A stretch of 64,000 nucleotides of DNA, from positions 62,001 through 126,000 of the forward strand of contig CAYVVD010000005.1 in assembly GCA_964454975.1 (NCBI GenBank). The letters are read 5' to 3'. Made by a program: the position numbers and the translations under genes. The notes beneath the pieces were generated by a model. The model ran no database searches. It was not told the DNA's origin and saw nothing but the letters and a program-made list of their open reading frames with translations. This document shows positions 56,316 to 64,000 of the stretch, piece after piece; positions within the stretch are counted from its first letter, which is position 1; each line of letters starts with the position of its first letter. This stretch comes from CAYVVD01 sp964454975. GTDB taxonomy: Bacteria; Bacteroidota; Ignavibacteria; Kapaibacteriales; UBA2268.

Positions 56316-58376
56316 TTAATTCTCTTCCTTATTGACGGAATCATTGTGCTTTTCGTTGGTTGCTTCTCCGTTTCCTGATTCATTTTCATCTTTATCAAAT
56401 TTCATACTTTTAATTGCATCAAGTTTCTGCTTGTTAATCGGGGGTAATTCTTTACCCTTGAGGAGCATATCCAGTTCCTCTGCGTCAAGAATCTCTCTTT
56501 CCAGCAGAATCTTTGAGGTTTTATGCAATAATTCTATGTTTTCATTTAAAATGTCTTCTGCTTTGTTACTCAGCTTTTCAAGTATTGAGCGCACTTCACT
56601 GTCAATTACTTTTGCTGTTTCCTCGCTGAATTCCTTCTTGTGCTGAAACTCCCTTCCTATAAAAATCTCATCATTGTCGTCAGCAAAAGAAACAGGTCCA
56701 ATTACGTCGCTCATACCCCATTCGCAAACCATTTTGCGGACTAATTTAGTTGCACGTTGCAGGTCATTAGAAGCACCTGTCGAAAGTTTGTTGAATACAA
56801 TCTTTTCGGCTGCTCTACCTGCGAGGGCCATAACTACAGTAGCTTCGATATACTCTTTCGAATGCGTGTGATAATCTTCTGTTGGCAAAAATGATGTTAC
56901 ACCTAACGCACGTCCTCTCGGGATGATAGTTACTTTGTGGACAGGATCTGCATCCGGGAGTAATTTACCAACCAGGGCATGGCCCATTTCATGGTATGAT
57001 GTTATCTCTTTCTCTTTGTCGGAAATCACCATACTTTTGCGTTCAATCCCCATCAGTATCTTGTCTTTTGCATGTTCAAAATCATACATTGTGACCTTAT
57101 CACTGTTCCTGCGGGCTGCAAGCAATGCCGATTCGTTAACAATATTCGCAATGTCGGCTCCAGAAAGCCCGGGGGTTCCGCGTGCAAGTACTTCAATATC
57201 TACATCATCGCCCAGTGGAATATCTCTTGTATGAACTTTAAATATGCCTTCACGGCCTTTTACGTCCGGCCTGTCAACTACTACCTGCCTGTCAAACCTG
57301 CCGGGTCTGAGCAGTGCAGGGTCAAGTACATCCGGCCTGTTGGTAGCTGCAATAATTATCACACCGCTGTTTTGCTCGAAACCGTCCATTTCAACCAGTA
57401 GCTGGTTAAGCGTTTGCTCACGCTCGTCGTGGCCACCTCCGAGTCCTGCTCCCCTGTGCCTTCCTACAGCATCAATTTCATCAATGAATACAATGCAAGG
57501 TGAATTTCTCTTAGCATTCTCAAACAAATCTCGTACTCGGCTAGCACCGACACCAACAAACATCTCAACAAAGTCTGCGCCTGAAATGCTGAAAAACGGA
57601 ACTCCTGCTTCACCTGCGACTGCTCTTGCCAATAATGTCTTGCCGGTACCGGGAGGGCCTAAAAGAAGGACCCCTTTGGGAATTTTTCCGCCTAGCCTGC
57701 TAAACCGCTTAGGGTCTTTTAAAAATTCAATAACTTCTTCCAACTCATATTTTGCTTCATCTGCACCGGCTACATCACGGAAGGTCACTTTTGTTGCACT
57801 CTCCTGCCACAGCTTAACTTTTGCTTTGCCAAATGAAAACAGCCCGCGGGTGCCTCCACCCTGCATCTTCCTGAAAAAGAAAAAGTAGAGGCCTATAATC
57901 AATATCCAGGGCAGGAACCAGATAATATTGCTCCAAAAAGAACTGTCACCATCCTCGTATTTCCATGATATTCCTTTTTCCTGCCAGGACTTTTCGGTAT
58001 CGGAATCTACATAACCGAGCATTGTTTTGAATTTGATTATTTCTTTTACAACACCCTTTTCATTTATTGGCGTAGATTCTTTCAATGTTCCCTTGAATTC
58101 GAAGTCATTAAGCTGGGATTTTACAATTGTTGCAGATTCAATCAGGTCTTTCTCAAGAAATTCCCTGTATTTAGTGTAGGAAACTACGGGGGCATTTGTG
58201 GAGGAGTCCGTATATAGAATGAATATGCTGAACAGGACAGCGCCGATAACAATCCACAGCATCATATTTCGCGCAAACTTGTTGCTCTGGTTTTGGTTTG
58301 GATTCTGATTTCCGTCGTTGTCCCCGAATGGGTTAAAGTTTCCCTTTCCCTTATTATTGTCTTGATTTTCCGCCAT
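56316..58376 (-). CDS. ftsH: ATP-dependent membrane zinc metalloprotease
   Basis: Membrane-anchored AAA+ protease of 686 aa that degrades misfolded membrane proteins and regulatory proteins. Two membrane helices (about 37-55 and 148-168) flank a periplasmic domain. The AAA module has Walker A GPPGTGKT at 230-237 and Walker B VFIDEID at 286-292, and the SRH (ATNRPDVLDPALLRPGRFD) is intact. The zinc site is HEMGH at 452-456. The N-terminus is Asn/Gln-rich, as in Bacteroidota FtsH. It is a single copy here and is divergent from the His/Met-rich T9SS gene. Confidence 0.98.
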   Translation of the reverse strand: MAENQDNNKGKGNFNPFGDNDGNQNPNQNQSNKFARNMMLWIVIGAVLFSIFILYTDSSTNAPVVSYTKYREFLEKDLIESATIVKSQLNDFEFKGTLKESTPINEKGVVKEIIKFKTMLGYVDSDTEKSWQEKGISWKYEDGDSSFWSNIIWFLPWILIIGLYFFFFRKMQGGGTRGLFSFGKAKVKLWQESATKVTFRDVAGADEAKYELEEVIEFLKDPKRFSRLGGKIPKGVLLLGPPGTGKTLLARAVAGEAGVPFFSISGADFVEMFVGVGASRVRDLFENAKRNSPCIVFIDEIDAVGRHRGAGLGGGHDEREQTLNQLLVEMDGFEQNSGVIIIAATNRPDVLDPALLRPGRFDRQVVVDRPDVKGREGIFKVHTRDIPLGDDVDIEVLARGTPGLSGADIANIVNESALLAARRNSDKVTMYDFEHAKDKILMGIERKSMVISDKEKEITSYHEMGHALVGKLLPDADPVHKVTIIPRGRALGVTSFLPTEDYHTHSKEYIEATVVMALAGRAAEKIVFNKLSTGASNDLQRATKLVRKMVCEWGMSDVIGPVSFADDNDEIFIGREFQHKKEFSEETAKVIDSEVRSILEKLSNKAEDILNENIELLHKTSKILLEREILDAEELDMLLKGKELPPINKQKLDAIKSMKFDKDENESGNGEATNEKHNDSVNKEEN

Positions 58377-58567
58377 TAAAAAGTATCTCCTGGTAAATAA
58401 ATGGGCTGTTAAGCCCAGCCCGGAATTTTAGACGTAACAATTATATACAGATTTTTATTTAAATACAGATGATAATTCTAACTTTTTCTTGTACCCGATT
58501 AAACCTTTTATCATAAATCCCGTCTAAGATTAAAGTTAGATTTTTAATTTCAAACTAAAGGTGAAAA

Positions 58568-59545
58568 ATGAAGAATACTAAGCTCATTGCAACTCTTCTC
58601 GCTTTTTCGTTTATTGCTGTCAGTCTTCTTACAGCTCAAAAGCCGGGGCTGGAGATATTCAAACAATTGAAAGATGAAATCCACAATTACAAATCAAATA
58701 ACATTAAACCACAACTCGACAGCTGGAAAAGCAAAATAGATAATTCTATTTCATCAGAAGATCTGATAGCTTTGAACAAACTCCGTGAAGAAGCAAAAAA
58801 CATGCGCGACAAATTTGCGGCAAAAATGAAAGAAGAAATGGATTGCCGTAACGAAGTTGGCTCAGGTGGAAATATGAAACATGGAAAAAGGGAGTTGGGC
58901 AAAATGGGTGATAAGCATCCTGAATTATTCAGAGAATTAGTTGACAATACTTTAGCTATTGCGAAAAAATACCCCGAATTAACCGAAGAATTAATTGCTG
59001 AAGGAAAAGAAAAGCACGAGGAATGGCGTGAGGATATAGATGAAATAATAGAGGCATGGAAAAACTCCAATAGTGATTTTCTTGCTGATTTCAAAGGAAA
59101 AGGTGGCATTCATAAACACGCAAAAGGCCCCGGAATGAAAATGCCCCATCTTTATCCAGAAATGATGTTCTATTTATACAATGGAGAACTACCTGAACCG
59201 AGGTCCGCAAGCGGAAGATTAATTAATAAAGATGAAGGTACTGGAATAGTCATGGGTATCGAGGACATTGAGTTACCGGAAACACCAAATTTCTTAGCCT
59301 ACCCAAATCCATTTACAGAGTCTGTCTCTGTGGACTTTTGGGTTCCTGAATCGCAGAATGTTACTGTAAAAGTTCAGGATATTAACGGGCGGGAAGTTGG
59401 TACAATTTCTAATGGATTAATGAATGAGGGAATTAATTCAGTAACAATTAATTCAGGCAGCCTTAATTTGGTTCCGGGAGAGTATTTTTATACTATTCAA
59501 GGCGCCGGATTTCAATATCGGGGAAGGATAGTCTATCAAAAATAA
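58568..59545 (+). CDS. Secreted helical His/Met-rich protein with T9SS sorting domain
   Basis: Product of 325 aa. A signal peptide (TKLIATLLAFSFIAVSLLTA) is followed by a helical, highly charged domain (25-175) with a Lys/Met/His-rich insert (MKHGKRELGKMGDKH) and a second such patch near 181-200 (HKHAKGPGMKMPHLYPEMMF). Such patches could bind metal ions, but this is inference. The last ~80 residues form the T9SS sorting domain (FLAYPNPFTESVSVDFWV, QDINGREVG, GEYFYTIQGAGFQYRGRI). AAAGGTG lies at ribosome-binding distance before the ATG, and a terminator follows. Confidence 0.87.
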   Translation: MKNTKLIATLLAFSFIAVSLLTAQKPGLEIFKQLKDEIHNYKSNNIKPQLDSWKSKIDNSISSEDLIALNKLREEAKNMRDKFAAKMKEEMDCRNEVGSGGNMKHGKRELGKMGDKHPELFRELVDNTLAIAKKYPELTEELIAEGKEKHEEWREDIDEIIEAWKNSNSDFLADFKGKGGIHKHAKGPGMKMPHLYPEMMFYLYNGELPEPRSASGRLINKDEGTGIVMGIEDIELPETPNFLAYPNPFTESVSVDFWVPESQNVTVKVQDINGREVGTISNGLMNEGINSVTINSGSLNLVPGEYFYTIQGAGFQYRGRIVYQK

Positions 59546-59579
59546 TTATGTGTTTTAAAAACTCACCCTTAAATGTTGG

Positions 59580-59603
59580 CCCGGGAGAAATTCCGGGTTT
59601 TTT
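59580..59603 (+). terminator. Rho-independent terminator
   Basis: CCCGG (59580-59584) pairs with CCGGG (59593-59597), followed by a run of six T. It closes the T9SS gene ending at 59545. Confidence 0.75.
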
Positions 59604-59712
59604 ATATCTATAATTACAAAAATTTAATCTATTCTTAATTATCCTTTGAATTATCCCTGCTTTTTATTTAATTTTATATCATAACTTATCCCAATAATTA
59701 TTAGAGGTATGT

Positions 59713-60915
59713 ATGAGGCGCTTTAAGTACCTTCTTGTTTCCTTTCTGTTTATTGCTTCAGCTTTTTCATTTACAGGTTGTGAGGAAATATTAAATGACG
59801 ATCCCGCCAAAGAAAAATCCGGAGGGAATATATCACCTACTAAAAATGATTTTTTTGTAAGATCTGTAATTGACCTCCATATTGCTTTATTTCAGATGGA
59901 ATACCTGAATATGGATCCATCTGATCCGGCTTTCGAGGCAGTTCAGTCTTTACTTCAATTAGCACAGGATTTCTCAGACCAATATGATATATATTTTGGC
60001 CTTAGTGATGTTCCAACGTTACAGCCAAAGTTTACGATGGATTTCAATGAAGAAATTCCCGAGGTACCACCCTTGTTGTCTACTCCTGCTTATGATGCCC
60101 AGATTTTGAATCCTACTATGCTGTTTTATTTAACCAGTATTTTGATTGTAGAAAAAAATGCTGATTTAAACAATAATGAAGGTGGGAATATTTATAGAAT
60201 TTATCCTGATTCCGACCCATTTGAATTTTATACAAAAGTTCAGGACATGAAGGGCAAAACGGGCCCAACGGGCGGTTGTTGTGCTATCCTTGCTGCAGCT
60301 CACAGTCTTGTTCGTAAAATGGGCGGACTTGTTAATAAAGACGATGTTACAACAGGCGAGAAAGGTTCTGAAGTTTGGGATCCTGATTTTCTGAAAAAAG
60401 TCTGGGATGAATCTGATGATGATGATCATCCTAATGGCAACCGTGGCCTTAGCGATGGCGAAGGCGAAGCAGCTCATGAGGGTAATTACAACGACGACTG
60501 GAAGGCTGAACAAGTTGATGACGATTACGAACTATTCGATGACGATAAAGTTGATTGTAATGATCTTAAAGCAAGGTATGAGTACATGAGTGGACGTCTG
60601 GAAACCAATGACGATTTGACTATGAGAATCCGTGGTAAAGATGGCAAGAAAGGTGATGAATGGGGTCACCGCGTGTTTGTAGAATCTGTCACCTGGACAG
60701 ACGGCCCACCCTGTTGCATGGAGATAACTGTAATCAAAACTTCCGTACAGGATGGAGCTGCAAATGATTTCAGTGGGATTCCATTCAATCCCGGAACAGC
60801 TACCTATAAAATATGCACCGATTCAAAAGGAAATACAACAGTAACCAATACTGAGTTTCCAAATTCGACAATTACAAAACTTAGTTTCGATTCATTTGAT
60901 GAAGAACCAAGGTAA
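59713..60915 (+). CDS. Acidic lipoprotein with possible cysteine-peptidase-like core
   Basis: Product of 400 aa. A lipoprotein signal peptide (FLFIASAFSFTGC, Cys near residue 23) is followed by a mixed N-terminal region and, near 185-200, a GGCCAILAAAHSLVRKMGG segment resembling the Cys-helix start of papain/C39-like folds. An Asp/Glu-rich stretch with many acidic residues follows. Near 315-330, EWGHRVFVESVTWTDGPPCC offers a His before a strand, as these folds need. No catalytic triad is certain, and I do not recognise a named family. A second lipoprotein gene starts four bases after the stop. Confidence 0.75.
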   Translation: MRRFKYLLVSFLFIASAFSFTGCEEILNDDPAKEKSGGNISPTKNDFFVRSVIDLHIALFQMEYLNMDPSDPAFEAVQSLLQLAQDFSDQYDIYFGLSDVPTLQPKFTMDFNEEIPEVPPLLSTPAYDAQILNPTMLFYLTSILIVEKNADLNNNEGGNIYRIYPDSDPFEFYTKVQDMKGKTGPTGGCCAILAAAHSLVRKMGGLVNKDDVTTGEKGSEVWDPDFLKKVWDESDDDDHPNGNRGLSDGEGEAAHEGNYNDDWKAEQVDDDYELFDDDKVDCNDLKARYEYMSGRLETNDDLTMRIRGKDGKKGDEWGHRVFVESVTWTDGPPCCMEITVIKTSVQDGAANDFSGIPFNPGTATYKICTDSKGNTTVTNTEFPNSTITKLSFDSFDEEPR

Positions 60916-60919
60916 AATT

Positions 60920-61363
60920 ATGTTTACTGGAATATTGGGCCGGATTCTCTCCGGCCTTTTTTTATTTATGATTATAATATCATGTAATTCAGGCGGTAAA
61001 CCGGGTAAGGATGAAGATGGTGGCTTGAGGAATAAAAAAACTGAAGTTGCTCGTTCTGAATTACAGGAGTTTTTTAATCATTTAGAAGATGCAGCTACTA
61101 TTGAGGAAGAGGCTGAAGCAATAAACCAAATTACAAATTTTCTCAATTGTGATGATACTGGCAATTCAATCCAAATAAGTAGGGTTAACGTTGATAAGAA
61201 TATGTCAAAGGAGCAAATTGGGACACTTGTTGAAACTAATGTTAATCCCGGAAAGTTAAGGATTGAATGCCCATCGTTTCCCCCTGTAGCAATTTGGACT
61301 GACCACAAATTTATTTCTCTGGCAAATCTTGAATTTCTGTTAATTTCAGGTTGCATTGAATGA
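60920..61363 (+). CDS. Small hypothetical lipoprotein paired with the acidic lipoprotein
   Basis: Product of 147 aa. The ATG at 60920 gives a good lipoprotein signal (MFTGILGRILSGLFLFMIII, lipobox SC), with the Cys at about residue 22. The mature part is short and charged: a helix AEAINQITNFLNCDDTGNS, then a strand-rich end with two more Cys (RIECPSFPP and ISGCIE). It starts four bases after the previous gene with AAGG upstream, so the two are probably co-translated. Unusually, an intrinsic-terminator-like hairpin lies inside the signal-peptide codons. I recognise no family. Confidence 0.7.
   Translation: MFTGILGRILSGLFLFMIIISCNSGGKPGKDEDGGLRNKKTEVARSELQEFFNHLEDAATIEEEAEAINQITNFLNCDDTGNSIQISRVNVDKNMSKEQIGTLVETNVNPGKLRIECPSFPPVAIWTDHKFISLANLEFLLISGCIE
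60938..60963 (+). terminator. Terminator-like hairpin inside the second lipoprotein gene
   Basis: GGCCGGA (60938-60944) pairs with TCCGGCC (60950-60956) around a five-base loop, and seven T follow (60957-60963). The structure is as good as many Rho-independent terminators, yet it lies 18 bases into the small lipoprotein coding sequence. It could attenuate that gene or end the upstream one. Confidence 0.65.
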
Positions 61364-61423
61364 ATTTTTTGTTAAATTAGAGAAATGTTCACGGGGATCG
61401 ACGTTGCACATATCTCCGGGCAT
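61346..61423 (-). CDS. Possible 25-aa small ORF within the inverted-repeat element
   Basis: An ATG at 61423 has a near-perfect ribosome site (AGGAGGTGAAAG) eight bases upstream and opens a 25-codon frame beginning MPGDMCNVDPREHF and ending at 61346. The start codon and site lie in the stem and loop of the inner hairpin at 61416-61444. Another 26-codon frame stops at the TGA within the same ribosome site. Coding is unproven. Confidence 0.25.
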   Translation of the reverse strand: MPGDMCNVDPREHFSNLTKNSFNAT

Positions 61424-61510
61424 GTACTTTCACCTCCTGCCCGGTAATAGTAGCACCAAATTCCGATTTACACTCCAATAATTATGTTGCGCCGATCTCC
61501 CTGTGAACAT
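61385..61510. repeat. 126-bp structured inverted-repeat element
   Basis: Outer imperfect arms at 61385-61411 and 61484-61510 share ATGTTCAC exactly and then GGG, GATCG and CG in register. A perfect 7-bp inner hairpin (CCGGGCA at 61416-61422 with TGCCCGG at 61438-61444) sits inside. The element is clearly richer in G and C than its surroundings and lies between the small lipoprotein gene and the leftward unknown gene at 61534. It could be a structured RNA, a regulatory leader or a small mobile-element remnant. Confidence 0.55.
61467..61481. repeat. Direct repeat of the ribosome-site region of the 146-aa gene
   Basis: TTTACACTCCAATAA here is identical to 61975-61989, which holds the ribosome site of the leftward gene at 61534. 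On the leftward strand both read TTATTGGAGTGTAAA. Confidence 0.6.
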
Positions 61511-61533
61511 CTTATCTCAACTACTCCCCTTTA

Positions 61534-61974
61534 TCAAGTTTCGTCAATTTCTTCATGGATATCCTTGTAGTTCCATATCTGGAAGAACCTGTTTTGGTCA
61601 AGGTCGCCCAGAATCCATGCTTTTGCAACATGCTCGGCACTCCAGATATCATCCCACCAACCGAGGTCATTAATAGCCTCGAACTCGATATCCACCGAAG
61701 ATGCTTCTCCAGGGAATAATTCTGTATCAGGTAAATTATGCCAGCCGTTTCCCCCAACCGGCCTTGCAAAACTTGTCCCTTCAACGTAAATCCTGGGATT
61801 ATCAAATACAATACGAGGTTTACCAACCAAGTTAGCGGCATACGCCGTATTTGAACCTGAGAACCTTAAAGTAAACTTCTCGCCCACATTGATGTGGCTT
61901 CCGACCTGCGAAACTACCCGGCTTGTAAGCCTGAGATAGCTTCGAATGTTATCGTACAGTCCGTCTGCACTCAT
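61534..61974 (-). CDS. Hypothetical 146-aa protein
   Basis: I do not recognise the family. The ATG at 61974 is chosen because GGAGTG lies just upstream; a longer frame to 61986 would bury that site. There is no signal peptide or membrane segment. The middle is beta-rich (GEKFTLRFSGSN, RIVFDNPRIYVEGTSF), then a Trp-rich region (GGNGWHNLPDTELFPGEASS, AINDLGWWDDIWSAEHVAKA) and an acidic helical end (DQNRFFQIWNYKDIHEEID). The gene is isolated, with an inverted-repeat element downstream on its strand and a duplicated ribosome-site sequence. A soluble beta-sandwich is a reasonable guess. Confidence 0.65.
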   Translation of the reverse strand: MSADGLYDNIRSYLRLTSRVVSQVGSHINVGEKFTLRFSGSNTAYAANLVGKPRIVFDNPRIYVEGTSFARPVGGNGWHNLPDTELFPGEASSVDIEFEAINDLGWWDDIWSAEHVAKAWILGDLDQNRFFQIWNYKDIHEEIDET

Positions 61975-62159
61975 TTTACACTCCAATAAAATGAATAATA
62001 CAATGAATTATTTATGAACAGTTCATTAATATTACATTTATAACTAATGAACTATACGTAATTATATAAAATTCACTAATTATGCAAGTACTTTTTCCAT
62101 TATAAGGGAATTTATTTTGAGATTATTTGAAGTGCAGTTTTGAATGGATTTGAATCTTA

Positions 62160-62711
62160 CTATACGGTTTTAATTTTGGGATTATCCTTCTCGGCAAGAA
62201 ATTTTAATTTTTGCAGTTCTTTTTCATAGTCTTCACCCAGAAATTCATTCAACTGTGTGCCGAATATTTTATGCATGGGATTCCATCCGACATCAAATGT
62301 TACTGAACGGTAAACCCGGGTTTCACCATTATCATAATCGAAAAAGAAGCTTCCACTATATTCAAATTCCCCATGCCTGAGGGTTAACAGGTAACTTACT
62401 GTTTTTCCCGGTGAGAATTTAAGTATTTCAAGGCGGCCGGAATAAATCATGTCGCCGTCCCATGTCATTACAGAGCCTTCCCCGATTGAGCCTTGAAAAT
62501 CAAACTCAGCAGTCGAATCTACTATTGTGTTCCAGACAGACCAATTTGGCCATTCTCTTACATCTGCAATGTATTTTTCAATCGAATGTGGATTAGCCTT
62601 GATTACAATTTCTCTCTGAATAGTAAGTTCTGATGGCAGGAAGAAGGAATAAACAACAAGAATTATCAAAACAATAAAAAGTGTGGCAAATATAATCCTG
62701 AAAACTTTCAT
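62160..62711 (-). CDS. SRPBCC-family (START-like) protein with N-terminal membrane anchor
   Basis: Product of 183 aa. One hydrophobic helix (FRIIFATLFIVLIILVVYSF) anchors a helix-grip-fold domain. IQREIVIKANPHSIEKYIAD and REWPNWSVWNTIVD are the standard polyketide-cyclase/SRPBCC opening, and SYLLTLRHGEFEYSGSFFFD and NPMHKIFGTQLNEFLGEDYE the later strands and helix. Such domains bind small hydrophobic ligands. It is divergent from the TPR gene with 52 bases between them. Ligand and role are unknown. Confidence 0.87.
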   Translation of the reverse strand: MKVFRIIFATLFIVLIILVVYSFFLPSELTIQREIVIKANPHSIEKYIADVREWPNWSVWNTIVDSTAEFDFQGSIGEGSVMTWDGDMIYSGRLEILKFSPGKTVSYLLTLRHGEFEYSGSFFFDYDNGETRVYRSVTFDVGWNPMHKIFGTQLNEFLGEDYEKELQKLKFLAEKDNPKIKTV

Positions 62712-62763
62712 TAAAAAAAGCGTATAATTCGTTATAGACTAAGTTAATTAATTGAGCCGGAAT

Positions 62764-64000
62764 ATGAGACTAATAAATATAGCATTAATTTTAATATTTA
62801 GTTTGAATACATTCTCACAGGTAAGCAAGCAAAAAGAACGACTTGCGAGCTCTTACGAGTCGAGTGGAGATTTCGAGAATGCCGCCAGGCTGTACCTTGA
62901 GATTTATAAATCCGAAAAAAACCAGCATAATTTCAATAACCTCGCCAGGAACTATTTATACCTTAATCAATATTCCGACCTGCTGGAGATTGCTGAAACA
63001 CATATTGAAGACTTTAAAAACGGGATGAATTACAACCTGCTTGGAGAGCTATACTGGCAAACAGGAGACAGAGAAAAAGGAAATGAGAACTGGCAAATTG
63101 CATTAAATGAATTTCCGGATAAAATCACAATATCTGAACAGGCTGAAATTCAAACTGATCTTCAACTTTTTGATAAAGCAATATCTACCCTTATTAAAGG
63201 CAGGGAATTGTTAAAATCAACAGATGAGTTCGCCGAAGAGCTGTCCCGCTTATTTATATATACCGGGAACTATCGCAAAGGTGTATCAGAAGTAATATTA
63301 CTCATACGAAAAACAGGGAACATCCCCCTTGCCCAGGGAAGGCTCTATGCCCTGATGACTAACAAAGAAGCAGAAGAATATATTTATGAGTTTCTGTCAA
63401 ATAACTCCTCAGACAATAAAAAGGATCTGTATTTCCAGGAGCTTTTCGCATGGTTTCTGAACACAACGGGAAAGCTCGATAAGGCACTTGAAGTTTATAT
63501 TAACCTCGACAGAATTAAAAATCAGAGTGGAAGGGAAGTTTTGAATTTTGCCAACCTCTCGAGGGGCGATGGTAATTATTCCATTGCGCTTAAAGCATTT
63601 GAATATTTGATTGACCAGGGAAAAGAGGCAAAATATACACCCTCGGCGCTATATGGTTATGCCAGAACTTTAGAACAAATGTCATTTATTGATAGCGATG
63701 TTACAGATGACAAATATGAAGAAATAATCGAAAGGTATAACTTCATAATAACAGAATACCCACGCTCGCAAACTGCTGCGGAATGCCTTTACAGGATAGC
63801 CTATATTTCCTGGAAAAAGCTTGGCGACCTGGAGCTTGCGAGAATTAAATACAAAGCTCTGACGGATGAATACAAAAATTTCACAATTTCGGCAAAAGCA
63901 GCATTAAATCTGGGGGAGCTTGAGCTTAGCGATAACAGATTATCAAGGTCAATTAACTGGTTCCGGGAAGTGATTGACAGGTATGCATCCAGGTCACCCG
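62764..64000 (+). CDS. TPR-repeat exported protein (C-terminus beyond window)
   Basis: The frame is open from an ATG at 62764 to the window edge (412 codons). A signal peptide (MRLINIALILIFSLNTFSQ) leads into tetratricopeptide repeats over the whole visible length, for example YESSGDFENAARLYLEIYKS, YNLLGELYWQTGDREKGNEN, NLSRGDGNYSIALKAFEYLI and, near 330-400, YRIAYISWKKLGDLELARIK. TPR arrays with a periplasmic leader are common partners of outer-membrane assembly or gliding/T9SS machinery in this phylum, but the missing end prevents assignment. Confidence 0.87.
   Translation, partial: MRLINIALILIFSLNTFSQVSKQKERLASSYESSGDFENAARLYLEIYKSEKNQHNFNNLARNYLYLNQYSDLLEIAETHIEDFKNGMNYNLLGELYWQTGDREKGNENWQIALNEFPDKITISEQAEIQTDLQLFDKAISTLIKGRELLKSTDEFAEELSRLFIYTGNYRKGVSEVILLIRKTGNIPLAQGRLYALMTNKEAEEYIYEFLSNNSSDNKKDLYFQELFAWFLNTTGKLDKALEVYINLDRIKNQSGREVLNFANLSRGDGNYSIALKAFEYLIDQGKEAKYTPSALYGYARTLEQMSFIDSDVTDDKYEEIIERYNFIITEYPRSQTAAECLYRIAYISWKKLGDLELARIKYKALTDEYKNFTISAKAALNLGELELSDNRLSRSINWFREVIDRYASRSP

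Noticed and set aside
57244..57888. A 214-codon open frame on the rightward strand opposite ftsH
   Set aside because: It lies wholly antisense to the conserved AAA domain of ftsH, is Pro/Ser-rich as expected of a complement frame, and has no ribosome site.
1..64000. CRISPR arrays, rRNA or tRNA genes and insertion sequences
   Set aside because: I found no regularly spaced repeats, no tRNA cloverleaf or rRNA sequence, and no transposase frame; a dedicated search could still reveal a missed tRNA.

Overview
The window is AT-rich bacterial chromosome from the Bacteroidota/Chlorobi (FCB) side of the tree. Seven loci (one a broken gene) end in the type IX secretion (T9SS) C-terminal sorting domain. 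Several others encode lipoproteins or small outer-membrane barrels, and the surface proteins carry ASH/choice-of-anchor-D, Fn3, DUF3160 and Asp-box modules. This mix, with a low-GC core gene set, suggests an Ignavibacteria- or Kapabacteria-like lineage, but no rRNA or other phylogenetic marker gene was used, so the placement is an inference. I saw no rRNA, tRNA, CRISPR array, integrase or insertion sequence.

Layout. 1-8.4 kb is a leftward run: phoH, cdaA (c-di-AMP synthase), pcm, miaA, dacB (PBP4), a lone sugar-type ABC permease, a possible 45-aa frame, a 114-aa unknown and a PAS-rich histidine kinase cut by the window edge. 8.4-9.6 kb holds a coiled-coil lipoprotein and a coiled-coil/LysM exported protein. 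9.8-14.6 kb runs rightward: valS, an orphan nuoF, nadD. 14.8-17 kb holds PspC and LiaF-like membrane proteins and a decayed T9SS gene. 17-22.6 kb holds glutamate dehydrogenase, a 1061-aa PEP/pyruvate-binding protein with a C-terminal nucleotidyltransferase motif, and an outer-membrane protein.

22.6-26.6 kb is the most unusual region: two Hcp-fold proteins (the type VI secretion tube subunit) that both carry Sec signal peptides, a secreted phage-tail-collar protein, a small T9SS cargo and a TPR lipoprotein. No type VI sheath, baseplate or ATPase gene is present. The two hcp genes share a two-box upstream signal with identical 19-nt spacing. This is my main candidate for an undescribed system: an exported tube/collar set working outside the inner membrane.

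26.8-36.7 kb holds an NmrA-like reductase, a VWA membrane protein, an ABC exporter and a 1583-aa adhesin-like T9SS protein (Asp-box propeller plus eight Fn3 repeats). 36.7-44.6 kb holds an ECF sigma factor, a membrane-spanning putative anti-sigma protein with a barrel-like C-terminus, an ASH lipoprotein, a 1542-aa VWA/WD40/ASH T9SS protein and a small barrel. 44.6-51.2 kb holds a potassium channel, a CocE-type hydrolase, an acyl-CoA dehydrogenase and a DUF3160 protein. 51.3-58.4 kb holds tsaD, then a leftward DNA-damage tolerance group (umuD, umuC, SRAP) behind a repeat-built coiled-coil protein and ftsH. 58.6-64 kb holds a His/Met-rich T9SS protein, two lipoproteins, an unexplained inverted-repeat element, an unknown 146-aa gene, an SRPBCC protein and a TPR protein cut by the right edge.
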